Assembly: GCA_028023455.1 (NCBI GenBank) | Contig: JAQFVV010006208.1 | Location: 5,998,963-6,062,962, forward strand | Reading direction: 5' to 3' | Source: Epiperipatus broadwayi | Taxonomy: Eukaryota > Onychophora > Udeonychophora > Euonychophora > Peripatidae | DNA: 64,000 nucleotides | Shown here: positions 36,039 to 47,474 of the stretch, in pieces | Numbering within the stretch: position 1 is the stretch's first letter | Layout: every line of letters starts with the position of its first letter | Notes under the pieces: generated by a model | Seen by the model: only the letters and a program-made list of their open reading frames with translations | What the model was told of the DNA's origin: nothing | Database searches by the model: none | Program-made: the position numbers and the translations under genes

Positions 36039-36147
36039 TTTTTTTCCCCCCCGTATGTCATAGCATCGGCCGGAACGCGAACCCACAACCGTCTGCAACC
36101 AACTACTTGTTTGCATGGCGGCTGCGATACCTCTCGGCTAACAACGC
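36039..36147 (-). mobile_element. tRNA-derived SINE, minus strand
   Basis: A-run at the left (poly-T on +), ATGTCATAGCATCGGCCGG, then CGCGAACCCACAACC and a body ending at ACAACGC. An older subtype also seen at 58.96 kb. Confidence 0.65.
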
Positions 36148-36844
36148 AGACAAAAATCGTTAGAATTCCAAGTTTTGGGCATGCTGCACAGATAATCACT
36201 ACACAACAAAGATATATATATAAAGATATATATGTATTACATGATCATAGTCCAAGCATATCTATCCCAGCAATATCCATAAATAACAGATAGATAGATA
36301 TCTAAGTTTTGGTTTAAATGTGAATTAGGCGAATTTGAGAATTTTTAAATTCTAATTAAGTTTAGGATTTTTTTCGATAGTTGACCCATAGCTTGTCTGT
36401 TGCTCTAATCATTTAGTATTGATCAGTAAATGACAATTGGCTAGTCTTGTAAAGTAATGTCTTCCTTACTGTTCCTCAAGGGTCTTTTGAAAAGTCTTTT
36501 ACTATTCTATAAATTACTTATCATGTGCAATAAGTTAATAAGGAAGGCGAAAAGAGGAAGAGAAAAAAAATATAGTTGATTTATATATATTAAAAATCTG
36601 TAAATTTGAAAATTAATTTTGTGATTGATGAGAATTAAAACTAAACATTATAGCAAAATAATTCCTTCGGTGGAAAAATATTCTTGTTCCTAAAAGTGTA
36701 TTTGCATTTTTTTGAAATATGGAAAACCTGTAATTAAGTCTATATATTTGTGTATGTATATAGACATAAATAGTGTATATAGCTACTTTAATTTAAACAT
36801 GAATAATTCATAAATTTTTAACACAAAAAATTAATATTTATCAA

Positions 36845-36933
36845 GCGTTGGTGGCCTAGTGGTTAGCATAGCTGCCTTTCAAGCAGCTAGCCCGGGTTCG
36901 CTTCCCGGTCAACGCATTTGACGTATGGAAAAA
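36845..36933 (+). mobile_element. tRNA-Glu-like SINE, best-preserved head
   Basis: GCGTTGG and CAACGC can pair as an acceptor stem. A box GGCCTAGTGGTTAGC, anticodon loop CTTTCAA (anticodon TTC), B box GGGTTCGCTTCCC, then ATTTGACGTATGG and a short A-run. The tRNA fold is nearly complete, but the conserved 3' tail in all copies marks it as a SINE rather than a tRNA gene. Confidence 0.8.
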
Positions 36934-37304
36934 TTTTTTTTAAATATTTAGGTCATTTAAATTGTACATTTAGTTATCATACATTTTAAATAATTCAGAT
37001 GCTATGATTTAAAATTTTGTATAATTCTAAGGAGGGGATTGTCAATGGCTAAGAATATTTCTCACATTATTAAAATATATTTTTATCTCAAAATTCAAAT
37101 TGCAGTTTTTAGCTACAGGTTGCAGTTCAACGTCATGCCGTTTGATTAATCTTATGTTTAAATTAAATGTTTTATTTAACTGCACATATATTCAGTCTTG
37201 TGATAGGTTTTTTTTTCTGACCCAATTAGCCATTTTCATATCACATTCATTTCACTTTTCTTACTTTTTGTACAGATAAAACAACATAAAATCTTTATAT
37301 ATAG

Positions 37305-37470
37305 GGTATATGAGCACAGGCTTTCACATTACCCACCACTCTCCACTCTTTCTCATAATATTGATACACTTGAACATATATATGTCGAAAAGATAGATAA
37401 ATAATCACCAATATACGTATTTCATGCTAAACCAGCAATCATCAGTTGGTCCATCTCCACACATGTAATT
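37305..37470 (-). repeat. Family B repeat, 5' part with intact hammerhead core
   Basis: Minus-sense family B fragment that ends soon after the hammerhead (deletion upstream of stem I). Confidence 0.65.
37407..37450 (-). ncRNA. Hammerhead ribozyme motif, type I (family B)
   Basis: Stem I ACCAA/UUGGU; core CUGAUGA; stem II UGCUG/UAGCA with loop GUU (basal U-U mismatch); GAA; stem III AUACGUAU, a perfect 8-nt palindrome; cleavage A. All core residues present. The outer part of stem I seen in other copies is deleted. Confidence 0.75.
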
Positions 37471-37719
37471 TTTTTAGCATATCTTGTCTTTCTTAAACAA
37501 CTTGTTGTTCTTTCCTAACTTATATAAAAACTACTTTAATTATTCTATTACTATTTAATCATTTCTCCAGAATTCCAGATATCAACATTCAGAGCATTGC
37601 TTTGTACCTCTCTTTGAATTCTGTCTAGAGTATTTAATATTCTTTTACAAATGCATAATGTCATCTGTATTTGGTACGCCTTTTATAGTTTTTTCTGTCT
37701 AATACTTATTAAATGAAAA

Positions 37720-38480
37720 CATTATTAATTTATTAGTCCTCGTCCTTGTCGATGAAAATCTCAAATTCTTTATCAGTCAGTGATGGAAGAAAAATTCTCA
37801 TCCACTTTCAGTTTGGATGATTATCAACTTGAGAATGCAAATCTGTTCAAATTCCTTAATAGTTTTATAAGTGAAAAAATGGACTTAGATACTTGAGATC
37901 CAACATAGACTCCAATGGGCTGCTTCCGCTTCTAACAAGGTAAAAGATAGAGTATTTCATTGTAGGGAAATAAGTAGTGCAACTAAGTTATAAAGCTGTT
38001 ACTTTATCTAATTTATTACATGGTTGTGAAGCTTGGTCACCCTATTGAAATAATATAAAGGCATTAGAAAAGTTTAATTTAACAGACATACTGCAAAATT
38101 TTAAAAATCCCATTGGCAAGATTGTAAAACCAATCAAATATGTTATTGGCTTGCAGAATGTGATAGTATTGAATCCACTATTATAAAATCACACCTTTGT
38201 TGGATTGGATGTGAAAAATGGATGAATATGGGGAAGATTTCCTAAAAGGATGTTTTAGGATGAACTTGAACATAGGTCTTATAGGAGAGTTAAACCGCGT
38301 TTACATTACAAGGATTATCTCAAAGACGTTCTAAAGAAGTGCAATGTCGATTGTTTCCGTTGGGAAGATGTGGCAGGAAATAGAATACATTAGAAAGCTA
38401 TAATTAGACATGGTATTGAATAATTTTAAAGAGAAAAGTTTTCTGCTAAGGAAACTAAAAGACAACATTGTAAAATAACA
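37720..38480 (+). pseudogene. Decayed non-LTR retrotransposon 3' end
   Basis: Broken plus-strand frames give DEEIQHRLQ-like text, then a YGCEAW-like block (HGCEAWSPY), VGLDVKNG..PKRMF, and HYKDYLKDVLKKCNVD followed by WEDVAGNR. This order is typical of the C-terminal part of CR1/Jockey-type ORF2 (LLYGCESW ... WVGHVxRM ... PKRLFYGEL ... RYKDxLKxxL ... WExLAxDR). Several stops. It ends about 100 bp before the TTC tract. Confidence 0.65.
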
Positions 38481-38580
38481 AATAATGAGAAAATAGGACC
38501 AGCTTGTTCTTGTATTTGAATACGTTTGTGGTTCACAGATTGGTTTATATAGCCGCTACACAATTAATTTTTACAGTAAG

Positions 38581-39250
38581 TTCTTCTTCTTCTTCTTCTT
38601 CTTCTTCTTCTTCTTCTTCTTCTTCTTCTTCTTCTTCTTCTTCTTCTTCTTCTTCTTCTTCTTCTTCTTCTTCTTCTTCTTCTTCTTCTTCTTCTTCTTC
38701 TTCTTCTTCTTCTTCTTCTTCTTCTTCTTCTTCTTCTTCTTCTTCTTCTTCTTCTTCTTCTTCTTCTTCTTCTTCTTCTTCTTCTTCTTCTTCTTCTTCT
38801 TCTTCTTCTTCTTCTTCTTCTTCTTCTTCTTCTTCTTCTTCTTCTTCTTCTTCTTCTTCTTCTTCTTCTTCTTCTTCTTCTTCTTCTTCTTCTTCTTCTT
38901 CTTCTTCTTCTTCTTCTTCTTCTTCTTCTTCTTCTTCTTCTTCTTCTTCTTCTTCTTCTTCTTCTTCTTCTTCTTCTTCTTCTTCTCCTTCTCTCTTCTC
39001 TCTTCTCTCTTCTTCTCTCTTCTCCTTCTCTCTTCTCCTTCTCTCTCTCTTCTCCTTCCTCCTCCTCCTCCTCCTTCCTTCCTCCTCCTCCTTCTCCTTC
39101 TCCTCCTCCTCCTCCTTCTTCTTCTCCTCCTTCTCCTCCTCCTCCTCCTCCTTCTTCTCCTTCTCCTCCTCCTCCTTCTTCTCCTCCTCCTTCTCCTCCT
39201 CCTTCTTATTATTATTATCATCATCATCATTATTATTATTATTATTTCTC
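38581..39250. repeat. TTC microsatellite and 627-bp uninterrupted polypyrimidine tract
   Basis: 38581-38986 is pure TTC (about 135 units). 38987-39207 continues as TCC/TTC/TCTC variants with no purine on the + strand. 39208-39250 is TTA/TCA triplets. The long poly-Ser, poly-Glu and poly-Lys frames here are artefacts of the repeat. In the MLCK pre-mRNA it is read as UUC, with GAA on the template strand. Confidence 0.97.
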
Positions 39251-39299
39251 ACAGATGATGGTCTTGCTCATTCTTTTCTTTTTGGTTCATTCAAAATTT

Positions 39300-40955
39300 T
39301 AGGTCTCTGACTATTACATTACATATCCAAAATTAGAGTATCTTTCTTCACTCTACCAACTCCTAACAGGTATCATTGTGTATTTTTTCTTCACCAAAAC
39401 ACATTCATTGGTTCTCTTAACTCTTAGGCATCCAAAAACTCTAGGTATCTTGCAATATTAGTTCAAAAGCATCACTTCTTGCCCTCTCTTGTCTGCACTT
39501 GCATTTTTACATTGCAATAAATCATATCAAATATTTCAATAATCTACATTTTGTCCACATACTTAAGCCTCTGTTTTTCCAAATGTGCATCATGTTTGTA
39601 AATGCCTACAATTTCTATATGATATTCTTCATTTTGATGTAGTTCAGAGTCCAGATAAAAAAAAATATTTAAAAAAATCTAAAAAATATTCCAGTTAGTT
39701 TTTCAATCTTAAGGGCAATTGACTGCCCAATTTGATTTCATAATTTTTCTTTTTCTAAATGAGTTGTCTTCATCATGGCTGGTGAGATTCATCTTTCCTA
39801 AGGCCCTAGAAAGAGTATTCATTTTTGATATAAATTTGTGAAGCAGGATAATCGATCTTATAAAAGGAGATTATCGTCTTTCCCAAGGCCCTAACAAGAG
39901 TTTTATTTTTTGGTATAAATTTGTGAAGCAGGAGGATCGATCTTATAAAGGGATTATCCTCCAGAGAATCCAAGGGATTTCCATATTCTATTTTCAATTA
40001 TGTGATTAGCTTTTAATGAATAATTTTCTGACAGTAGTGCAAAACAATGATGAATCTATGTAATTTCTTCATATATATTATGCCTCCAAGTGGAACAACA
40101 TAAGTCTTAAGATAGTGTAAAAGGAGGAGTTAGAATAAAAGTAATAAGTAAGAGGAATTATAAATAAAATCTTTAACTCTTTTTATTAGTATTTTTCCCC
40201 CTATGATCGAACATTAAATAAAATCTCATATATATTTTTGTATGAATTAGTATTAAATTATTACAAAGAGGGGAAAAAATGTGTTTATTGTCTATATTTG
40301 CAAAAATCAATTGTTTTTCTTTTGTTATCTTAAATAAGCAGAAAACTCTTGCAAATACACATTGCAGTATTTGTATTTCATAATCAAAGTGCTTATTGAT
40401 ATATTGGCATTGTAAAAAAAAAAAGAAAAACATAGGTGTAAGTTTATTTCAAAATGTTAATTAATTAATCCTCCCAAAATGAAAAACATTAATTAATGAA
40501 TATATCAGATAATTATTCAGATATTGTTGAGCAAATTGGTTCAGGCAAACATGATTGGTTCACATACCCCCTTATCAGTTTTATTGGCTAATCATCAATT
40601 GAGAAAGCATTGCCAAGTATAAACTAGCAAACATCAAACCATAGTTTTGAATGTGGCATTACTAGCCATTTTAGATGCAAGGAATATTGGGCATTAAGAA
40701 ACCACATTCAACTTTTGAAGTATGGCAAAGTAAGTATGCAATTTGAAAACACTAATTGTATTAGGCTAGATGTTCCCAAATGTATCTCCCATCACTAACT
40801 GCTATGTGTGATTATAAAAATGTTGTATATTCATGCCCAATTCAAAACTGCTGTAAAGAAGAGAAGTCCTAACCGACTGCCTGAATACCTTGAGAATTTT
40901 TGCTGAAAACTTACCATCAAATCAAAGAAATGGTAAAAAAGTCATTGAAGAAGAC
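39300..40955. other. Intron with an 84-bp tandem duplication
   Basis: 39789-39956 holds two diverged copies of about 84 bp (TTTCCYAAGGCCCTA, then ATAAATTTGTGAAGCAGGA, then GATCGATCTTATAAA). The rest is unrecognised AT-rich intron. Confidence 0.55.
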
Positions 40956-40956
40956 T

Positions 40957-41830
40957 ATACTTTAGAGATAGGCTTTAACCTATATCATATGTGCCTTGAA
41001 AGTTTATAATAGTCAAACAATATCTTTGTTTGCCAATAGAGGGACCTCTCAAACCTCGACACAAGATAGTGACTTATATAAAGATAAGAGTGGCATTTTA
41101 TCTTTAGCCTAACCTTCCACTTATATAGGCCAATCTGAAGCATCTTGATTTGGGAGCATGAAGCTATTATTAACTCATTGTAAATCGCAAGATTTTGTGA
41201 AGGTTAATTTGTAAAGGAAATAGTGGACTTAAACAGTGAAGAGAATAACAGCTTCACGCTTCCAAATCAAGATGCTTCAGATTGGCCTATATAAGTGGAA
41301 AGTTAGGTTAAAGATAAGATGCCGCTCTATCTTTATATGTCGCTATCTTGTGTCGAGGTTTGAGAGATCCCTCTATTGGCATATGAAGATATTGTTTGAC
41401 TATTATAAACATTCAAGGCACATATGATATAGGTCAGGGGTCCCCAACCCTATGCCCGTGGGCACCATGGCACCTGCAGACCATTTTACGGGTGCCCACC
41501 ACTATCCGAACATGATAAAAAATTATTTATCTGATACAAATAAATTTAATTTTTAAATTTCTTATAAATTATTGTATTATATTGTAATCAAATTGTAGGG
41601 CATACTATACTTTTACAGTGTGAAAATATAAACATTAATTATATGCTAAAATTTTATTTTTGAAATAAATATTTTTTTATACATTATGTATATTTTTAAC
41701 AATAGCCTACTATAAATTTACATTGAAAAAATAAATGGTGCCCGCCATCTGGCCGATATTATAGAATGTGCTCTTAAATGCAAAAAGGTTGGGACCCCTG
41801 ATATAGGTTAAAGCCTGTCTCTAAAGTATT
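40957..41830. mobile_element. Long foldback element interrupted by a hAT MITE
   Basis: Left arm about 40957-41171. Right arm 41244-41426, resuming after the MITE at 41801-41830. Arms share GCATCTTGATTTGG, GTGTCGAGGTTTGAGAG and TTCAAGGCACATATG blocks. It is related to the family F foldback at 26.5 kb (AAGATAAGAG, GAGGTYTS, GCGCTTAATAA at the right edge). No coding capacity. Confidence 0.75.
41435..41800. mobile_element. hAT-type MITE, 366 bp
   Basis: Terminal inverted repeats CAGGGGTCCCCAACC and GGTTGGGACCCCTG, flanked by an exact 8-bp duplication ATATAGGT (41427-41434, 41801-41808). These ends and the 8-bp target are diagnostic of hAT elements. Internal sequence is AT-rich, with GGGTGCCCACC and GGTGCCCGCC near opposite ends. 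It landed in the right arm of an older foldback element. Confidence 0.92.
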
Positions 41831-41834
41831 TACA

Positions 41835-43830
41835 TATACTTCCTGTGCGCTTAATAAATAATTACAACTCTAAAGAAGATTATCTAGAAAAACTGACCAA
41901 GGATTTCTAAATATTTTTAGAATTCAAGAATAGTATTTAAGAAAAGGGTACCCAAAGAATTAAGTTGCACATTTGGTTAAGGTAATTAGCTTTTTATTAT
42001 TAATGAAGGTCTTTGAAAAATATATATATACTTATTTATTATTTTATTAATATATTTATTAATTGTATATAATTTAGTATTGAAACAGTCAACTTTGTCA
42101 ATTCTCCTGTTTCACCTACTATATACTATAGTAGTATTTCTGTATAAGTATCTATCATCAAATTCTCATGTATATGGTTAATATTATATTCAAATCAGGC
42201 TGGATTTAAAAATAAAGGTATTAGTTATGTATGTGTGCGTATATTTTAAACCTACAAGGTAAAAGATGTATCTGTATATGTAAAAACCCATATATACATG
42301 CACATATATTTGTAGGAGTAAATTAATGAAAACTGCGTTGTATGTGTAACGAGAGACTACATATATGCAGGAAAGAATAATGTTAACAGATTGAAACCAT
42401 TATAAATTTATTTATTTAAAACATTTATTCTAAAGAAAATTAATATTTGAAATTATTGTATATTTCTGCATATATTGCTAAATTAAATAATCAAGTTACT
42501 TATATAACCAGATGTTTTTCCATTTAGATTTGTTTTCGAAAAATTGGTATTATGAAAGTCTATTTATAGATTTGGTTTCAAAAAATTGGTATTATAAAAT
42601 TTAATCTTTCTCGCTGTAGCGTAACCTAATTACCAAACTAAAAAGTAACACTAACCTGTAGGATAAATTATCCTGCGTAATTAAAAAGAAATAGTGAATG
42701 ACCGGATGTAAACCTTCGCTATAAGAAATAAAAACAAAGTAATTATACGATTCTAAGAAAACAGCGAGAAAATTATCAAAACAAAGCTAGAAAATTACTA
42801 TAACCAAGAAGAGGGGGGGTAAGCTGAATATATAAGCTTCTGAGGCCATTTTGAAAGGATTCGGACATTTTTCATTCAACAATTGATGTTTAAAATTATT
42901 AATTAAAATGAAAGTTGAGTAGAAGGTATTTTCTCTTGCCTTTCGGACTCGGGAGTCTACCGATGTGGGAAACATCAATAGGAGAAGCCGTGTGTGATGG
43001 AGCAGTTGCCCGAACTTTCAATATGGAACAAGCGCAAGCAGCAAAAGAGAGCCTGATAAAAACTTTCCTCTGCTTAAAGTTTAATAACTCATCTAAAATT
43101 CGATAATTCCTAAAGCTAGCTAAATTTAAACTCTATGGCCATAGCAATAATGTAATTTTAAATCCACTACTAAATGTAATTTTGTTTTCACCTTAAAAAT
43201 CTTGCCTGATTTGCCTTTACATTTAATTTGATTTGATTTACATTTAATCGGATTTACATTTAATTTAATATTTGATTTGGTTTAATAACTAATTTGAGTT
43301 AATATCATATTTATTGATTTGCGTACTCTATGTGTTTATTAATTTATGTGTTGGTTTGCTAAGTTATCTCCGATTGATCTAGTTCAACGTATTTACAGTT
43401 TTCTGATTTATTTAGTTGTGACTTGCTTAAAGTGATTGATTTTAAATTAATTATTATAAATTTCATTACGTATAATTTTAAATGCTTTATTCTAAATTGT
43501 CTCTAATTTTAAATGCTTCATTATAAAGTGATAATTAAGTTTCTAGATTATTTTACGTATTTTAACTTAATGATATGTGCTTTTACATATTTTAATATAA
43601 TAATAATATTTGCCTTAATTAATTCGTGTACACAACTTAAATTTGTCTTGAACTGGGTCAATCAGATATAAACGAATTGCGTTGCAATATCATTTTAAAC
43701 TATATATATGAGTCAAATTGTAGATATCTGTTCATTAAACTTACATTTCTTTCTAAGTAAAGCTATGCCGTTTTATGATTTTTCAGTGCGTAAGTAGTTT
43801 GTGCTATATTTGTTTGGAATGGAATTTTAC
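41835..43830. other. Intron; one less AT-rich anonymous stretch
   Basis: About 42940-43075 (GACTCGGGAGTCTACCGATG onward) is less AT-rich and open in one frame, but the peptide is not recognisable and has no splice context I can support. 43200-43300 has GATTTRATTTACATTTAAT short repeats. Confidence 0.4.
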
Positions 43831-43837
43831 TACTGAC

Positions 43838-44424
43838 TGCTGGGTACAGCCACTCACTCGGCTTAATGATCAAGTAAATAGACAGCAGAAACCAAGTGAT
43901 TAGACAAATAGTTTAATAAATTCATTCGGATAAATAATATTACATATATAGTTATTAGACAATTAAGTTTAACTTACGAACGCTGGCCATGTAGGCATAC
44001 AAAAACATAATATAGACGGTGTGGCCTGCAAAGTTCCTAGGTCCACTTTTTAACCTTCAGTGGTGGAGTTCACTGGGTTTGTTCCGATGCTAAGTTAAAA
44101 CTCTTGACTTTCATGTGCATTCAATGAGTTCCCCACTGCAAGTGCTGCTTAGTTATCTATTGTTCCTTCTTTTTTCTTGTTAAGGAATGTTTCAGAAACC
44201 AATTAATTCTCAGCTATTGTCTACTTTTAGTAATCAGCACTTTTAATCTAGCTGCTTAATTAGTTTCTGATCTGAAGCGCTTATCTTTAATAGCGTACCA
44301 AATTTAATTACAAAATTCCTGTCTGTTTCATTTAAAAAAAAACTTATTTTAATAAAACATTAATTACTGTATACGTATAACTTGTTTTAACAAAACTTAT
44401 TAATTATTATACACGTATATAGCA
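43838..44424 (-). repeat. 3' LTR of Gypsy element
   Basis: On the plus strand it begins TGCTGGGTACAGCC and ends ACGTATATAGCA, so its ends are TG..CA in either reading. It is 587 bp, about 97% identical by eye to the right-hand LTR. The end duplication CTGAC lies directly outside. Confidence 0.93.
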
Positions 44425-44442
44425 CCTCCACCACTTCAGAAA

Positions 44443-44628
44443 TTATTGTTTCTGAAGTCTTACATAATCTTTTAAGTACGCGGGTTCTTTTCTTGCTCTT
44501 GAAGATCTTCGTGATGTTTTCTCTTCTACTGGCGTTTTGTTGGTCTCTTGATCATCGTACTTCTCTTCTACTAGTGTTTTGTTGGCTCCTTCAGTTTCTT
44601 GATCGTCGGATTTCTCTTCGCTTTTGGG
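44443..44628 (-). pseudogene. C-terminal end of Gypsy pol
   Basis: The minus-strand frame ending at a TAA (44443-44445) reads acidic repeats (LVEEKYDDQETNKTPVEEK) and then RRSSRARKEPAYLKDYV. A basic RRS.RxRKxPxxLxDY tail is typical of the end of Gypsy Pol after the integrase chromodomain-like region. About 60 codons remain. The internal EEK..DDQET block is duplicated. Confidence 0.78.
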
Positions 44629-44632
44629 AAAA

Positions 44633-44913
44633 ATGCCACTCTATGGCGCAGTTTTCACGCCAAAATACATAAAAATGTTGTTTCCGCGGCCGACATGTTC
44701 GAACCCGCATTTTCTATAATGCAACTTTTTTGTTTGTCTACAGAATGCAGGCTGCTATGCGACATACATGCTGTACTGCGACGCAACATAGCAGCCTGCA
44801 TTCTGTAGACAAACAAAAAAGTTGCATTATAGAACATGCGGGTTCGAACATGTTGGCCGCGGAAACAACATTTTTATGTATTTTGGCGCAAAAACTGCGC
44901 CATAGAGTGGCAT
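44633..44913. repeat. 281-bp near-perfect palindrome inside the Gypsy element
   Basis: Arms 44633-44759 and 44787-44913 (127 bp each) differ at only about five positions and are joined by a 27-bp spacer. Ends are ATGCCACTCTATGGCGCAG. It contains GTTCGAACCCGCA (B-box-like). It lies at the junction between gag and pol remnants, either as a nested foldback insertion or as a product of the deletion event. Confidence 0.88.
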
Positions 44914-44915
44914 CT

Positions 44916-45600
44916 TTAGCTAAAAGATGAGTACCAAAAAAGAAAGCAATAACACACTATCTCATATGTTTTGCGCTTAATAGGTTGGGACTTATTTTCA
45001 ATTTTCTGAATATACGCATTACCGTCATTTTTGTGGGTAAAATTTCTAAATTCTTCCGATTGGTCGAGTATTATTTCGTGGGATACTCCCATTTTGGTTG
45101 CTTCGTCGTACGTTAACTCTCTTGAGGCCAGTAACTGCTGCCTAAGCCTATCGTCTGACATGCCCCAAAGTAATTGCTCAAGCAGATTATCCTCTAAGGC
45201 ATTGCCATAACTGCAACTTTTAGCAAGTTCTCTTAAAGCTTGATCATAGTCTCGTATACGCTCTCCCTTGTTTTGCCTTCGGTTTCTGAAGTGTAGTCTT
45301 GCGACATGCTTCGAAGGCTGGGGACTGAAAAAATTATTTAATTTCCCTGTAACTACATTGTATGGCAAATTCTCTGGCTCTTCGTGATCGCAGAGCCTAT
45401 TTGCTATTTTGATTACTTGTTGCCCGGATAACACAATAATGTGGCAACCTTAATGGGGTCACTTGTCGTACCATTAATCAAAACCAGTTTCTCGATTCTC
45501 TTAAGGTAAATTGGCCAATCAAAAGGGTTATTAACGTTGAACTCGTTAATTGTTACCTGAGGCACTGATGTCATCATTTTCTATTTTGCTTTTTTTTTTA
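44916..45600 (-). pseudogene. Gypsy gag fragment
   Basis: The 172-residue frame (45434-44916) has YNVVTGKLNNFFSPQPSKHV, then RRQNKGERIRDYDQALRELA and LLEQLLWGMSDDRLRQQLL. This is the capsid-type retrotrans_gag region of Ty3/Gypsy elements (FxxRxQxxGExIxxFxxxLRxLAxxC...). Coding similarity continues upstream in another frame (about 45435-45580), implying a frameshift. Gag normally continues into a CCHC knuckle, but here the frame ends in unrelated residues next to the palindrome, so the 3' part is lost. Confidence 0.82.
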
Positions 45601-45901
45601 AAAAAAAAAAATTCTATTTCACTACGAGATAACTATTAAACACGATTATTGGGACAAATTTCTATTAATATGCTTACTAAAACAAATTAATGTTAATATG
45701 CTTACTAAAACAAATTAATAATAATATGCTTACTAAAATAATTTTTCCGACTACTAATTCGATATTCACCCGGACTTCGATTCTCAATTTCCTTGTAGCT
45801 TTCTCTATGTTATACAATTCAATTTAAATCCACTACTGTTTCTAAATTGCACCAGATTTTTCTACTGGAACGTATCCTGTCGATTAACTGTGCCAATTTT
45901 C

Positions 45902-46489
45902 TGCTGTGTACAGCCACTCACTCGGCTTAACGATCAGGTAAATAGACAGCAGAAACCAAGTGATTAGACAAATAGTTTAATAAATTCAGTCGGATAAATA
46001 ATATTACATATATAGTTATTAGACAATTAAGTTTAACTTACGAACGCTGGCCATGTAGGCATACAAAAAACATAATATAGATCGGTGTGGCCTGCAAAGT
46101 TCCTAGGTCCACTTTTTAACCTTCAGTGATGGAGTTCACTGGGTTTGTTCCGATGCTAAGTTAAAACTCTTGACTTTCGTGTGCATTCAATGAGTTCCCT
46201 GCTGCAAGTGCTGCTTAGTTATCTATTGTTCCTTCTTTTTTCTTGTTAAGGAATGTTTCAGAAACCAATTAATTCTCAGCTATTGTCTACTTTTAGTAAC
46301 CAGCACTTTTAATCTAGCTGCTTAATTAGTTTCTGATCTGAAGCACTTATCTTTAATAGCGTACCAAATTTAATTACAAAATTCCTGTCTGTTTCATTTA
46401 AAAAAAACTTATTTTAATAAAACATTAATTACTATATACGTATAACTTATTTTAACAAAACTTATTAATTATTATACACGTATATAGCA
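45902..46489 (-). repeat. 5' LTR of Gypsy element
   Basis: 588 bp, TGCTGTGTACAGCC to TATATAGCA on the plus strand. Followed outside by CTGAC. On the minus strand it is the upstream LTR and would carry the promoter. Confidence 0.93.
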
Positions 46490-46494
46490 CTGAC

Positions 46495-47470
46495 TAAACC
46501 CGTTTTGAAAGGGGTAAAATATCTTGTTGTAAGAGATAATTAAAAAGCTTACAGCTGTTTTAAGATAGATTCACTTTCGAGATATTAAACTAATGTTTAG
46601 CTGGAGTGATTGAGATACAGCATAGAGCTATAACTTTAGATCTTCAGGCCCAATAATGTGCTGTACTTTCTTCCAGAGTTATAAAATTCCTGTATAGATA
46701 GCTTTATAAATTAGATTTCCAGTTTTTCCCTAATAGCATAATTATACATGCTACCTAATGAACTGATATACGGTAGTTTCATGAAGGAAACTAGTGTTTA
46801 GCATCATTAAATTTTAATTATATAATGTGGTCAGCGGTCCGAGTGTGTTTTTAAACGCTACGGTGTATATATATATATTTGTTGCTGTATTCCTTAATGG
46901 TTTGTACGTGGTTGCGCTGCACCATTACTCTTAGTTCGGGCAATTTTCTTCTTCAAAATGGTGGACGGGTTCGAACCTCCCCATTCTGAATCCTTAGGAA
47001 CGGAGCATAAGACTCCCACTCAAATAAATTGCTCGATCAGCCGGACTAAAGGTCGTTTATTTACACAGCAATGAATACGGTGAAAAGAGAACCGTTACTT
47101 GGTAAAATCTCATAAAAAGGCACACTCGAGATGCAAGGGCTATATCAGACTTTATATTTTCTATACGCCATGGTATCTGAAGTCTGACTGCCAATCATCA
47201 GTTCATCCCGCCATAGTAATTGTATATTCAGCTTTGATCTGAATTCGAGTCTAATTTATAAGCACATAAACTATATAGAGAATATTAAATATTCATGTTT
47301 AATAAAATATATTCTTTGGCGATATGTATAATCACTTCTGCTAGCTCTAGAGCGGATCTAGACCCCAGTATATAGCATAGACTAGGCATAGATGGTCATG
47401 AGCAAATTAACCTCGATTTATAATATAATCTTAAGGCTCATGAAAATATAAATGTTAAAACATATAGTTT
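46495..47470. other. Intron with a tRNA-like remnant
   Basis: 46960-47040 on the minus strand has GAGTGGGAGTCTTATGCTCC and GGAGGTTCGAACCCGTCC, like a tRNA anticodon-to-B-box segment. It could be a SINE remnant. The rest is unrecognised. Confidence 0.4.
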
Positions 47471-47474
47471 CTTA

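Larger units (their letters stand above)
43838..46489 (-). mobile_element. Internally deleted Ty3/Gypsy LTR retrotransposon
   Basis: Two direct LTRs (43838-44424, 45902-46489) are flanked by the 5-bp duplication CTGAC (43833-43837, 46490-46494). The element reads on the minus strand. Its 1.48-kb interior keeps a gag segment next to the 5' LTR and the last 60 or so codons of pol next to the 3' LTR. Protease, RT, RNase H and integrase are gone. A palindrome sits at the gag/pol junction. A purine-rich tract (GTGGTGGAGG) abuts the 3' LTR, and TGGCACAG, a candidate primer-binding site, follows the 5' LTR. LTRs differ at roughly 14 sites. Confidence 0.93.

Noticed and set aside
36845-36916. Functional tRNA-Glu gene
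   Set aside because: Although the fold is nearly complete, the same 3' tail and A-run occur in all copies, and several have target duplications, so it is a SINE head.
38504-39310. Long poly-Ser, poly-Glu and poly-Lys open frames
   Set aside because: They are translations of the TTC/TCC simple repeat in three frames, with no non-repeat protein sequence attached.
42915-43106. Possible exon in the less AT-rich stretch near 43 kb
   Set aside because: The peptide matches nothing I recognise, there is no convincing acceptor/donor pair, and the MLCK reading is already continuous without it.
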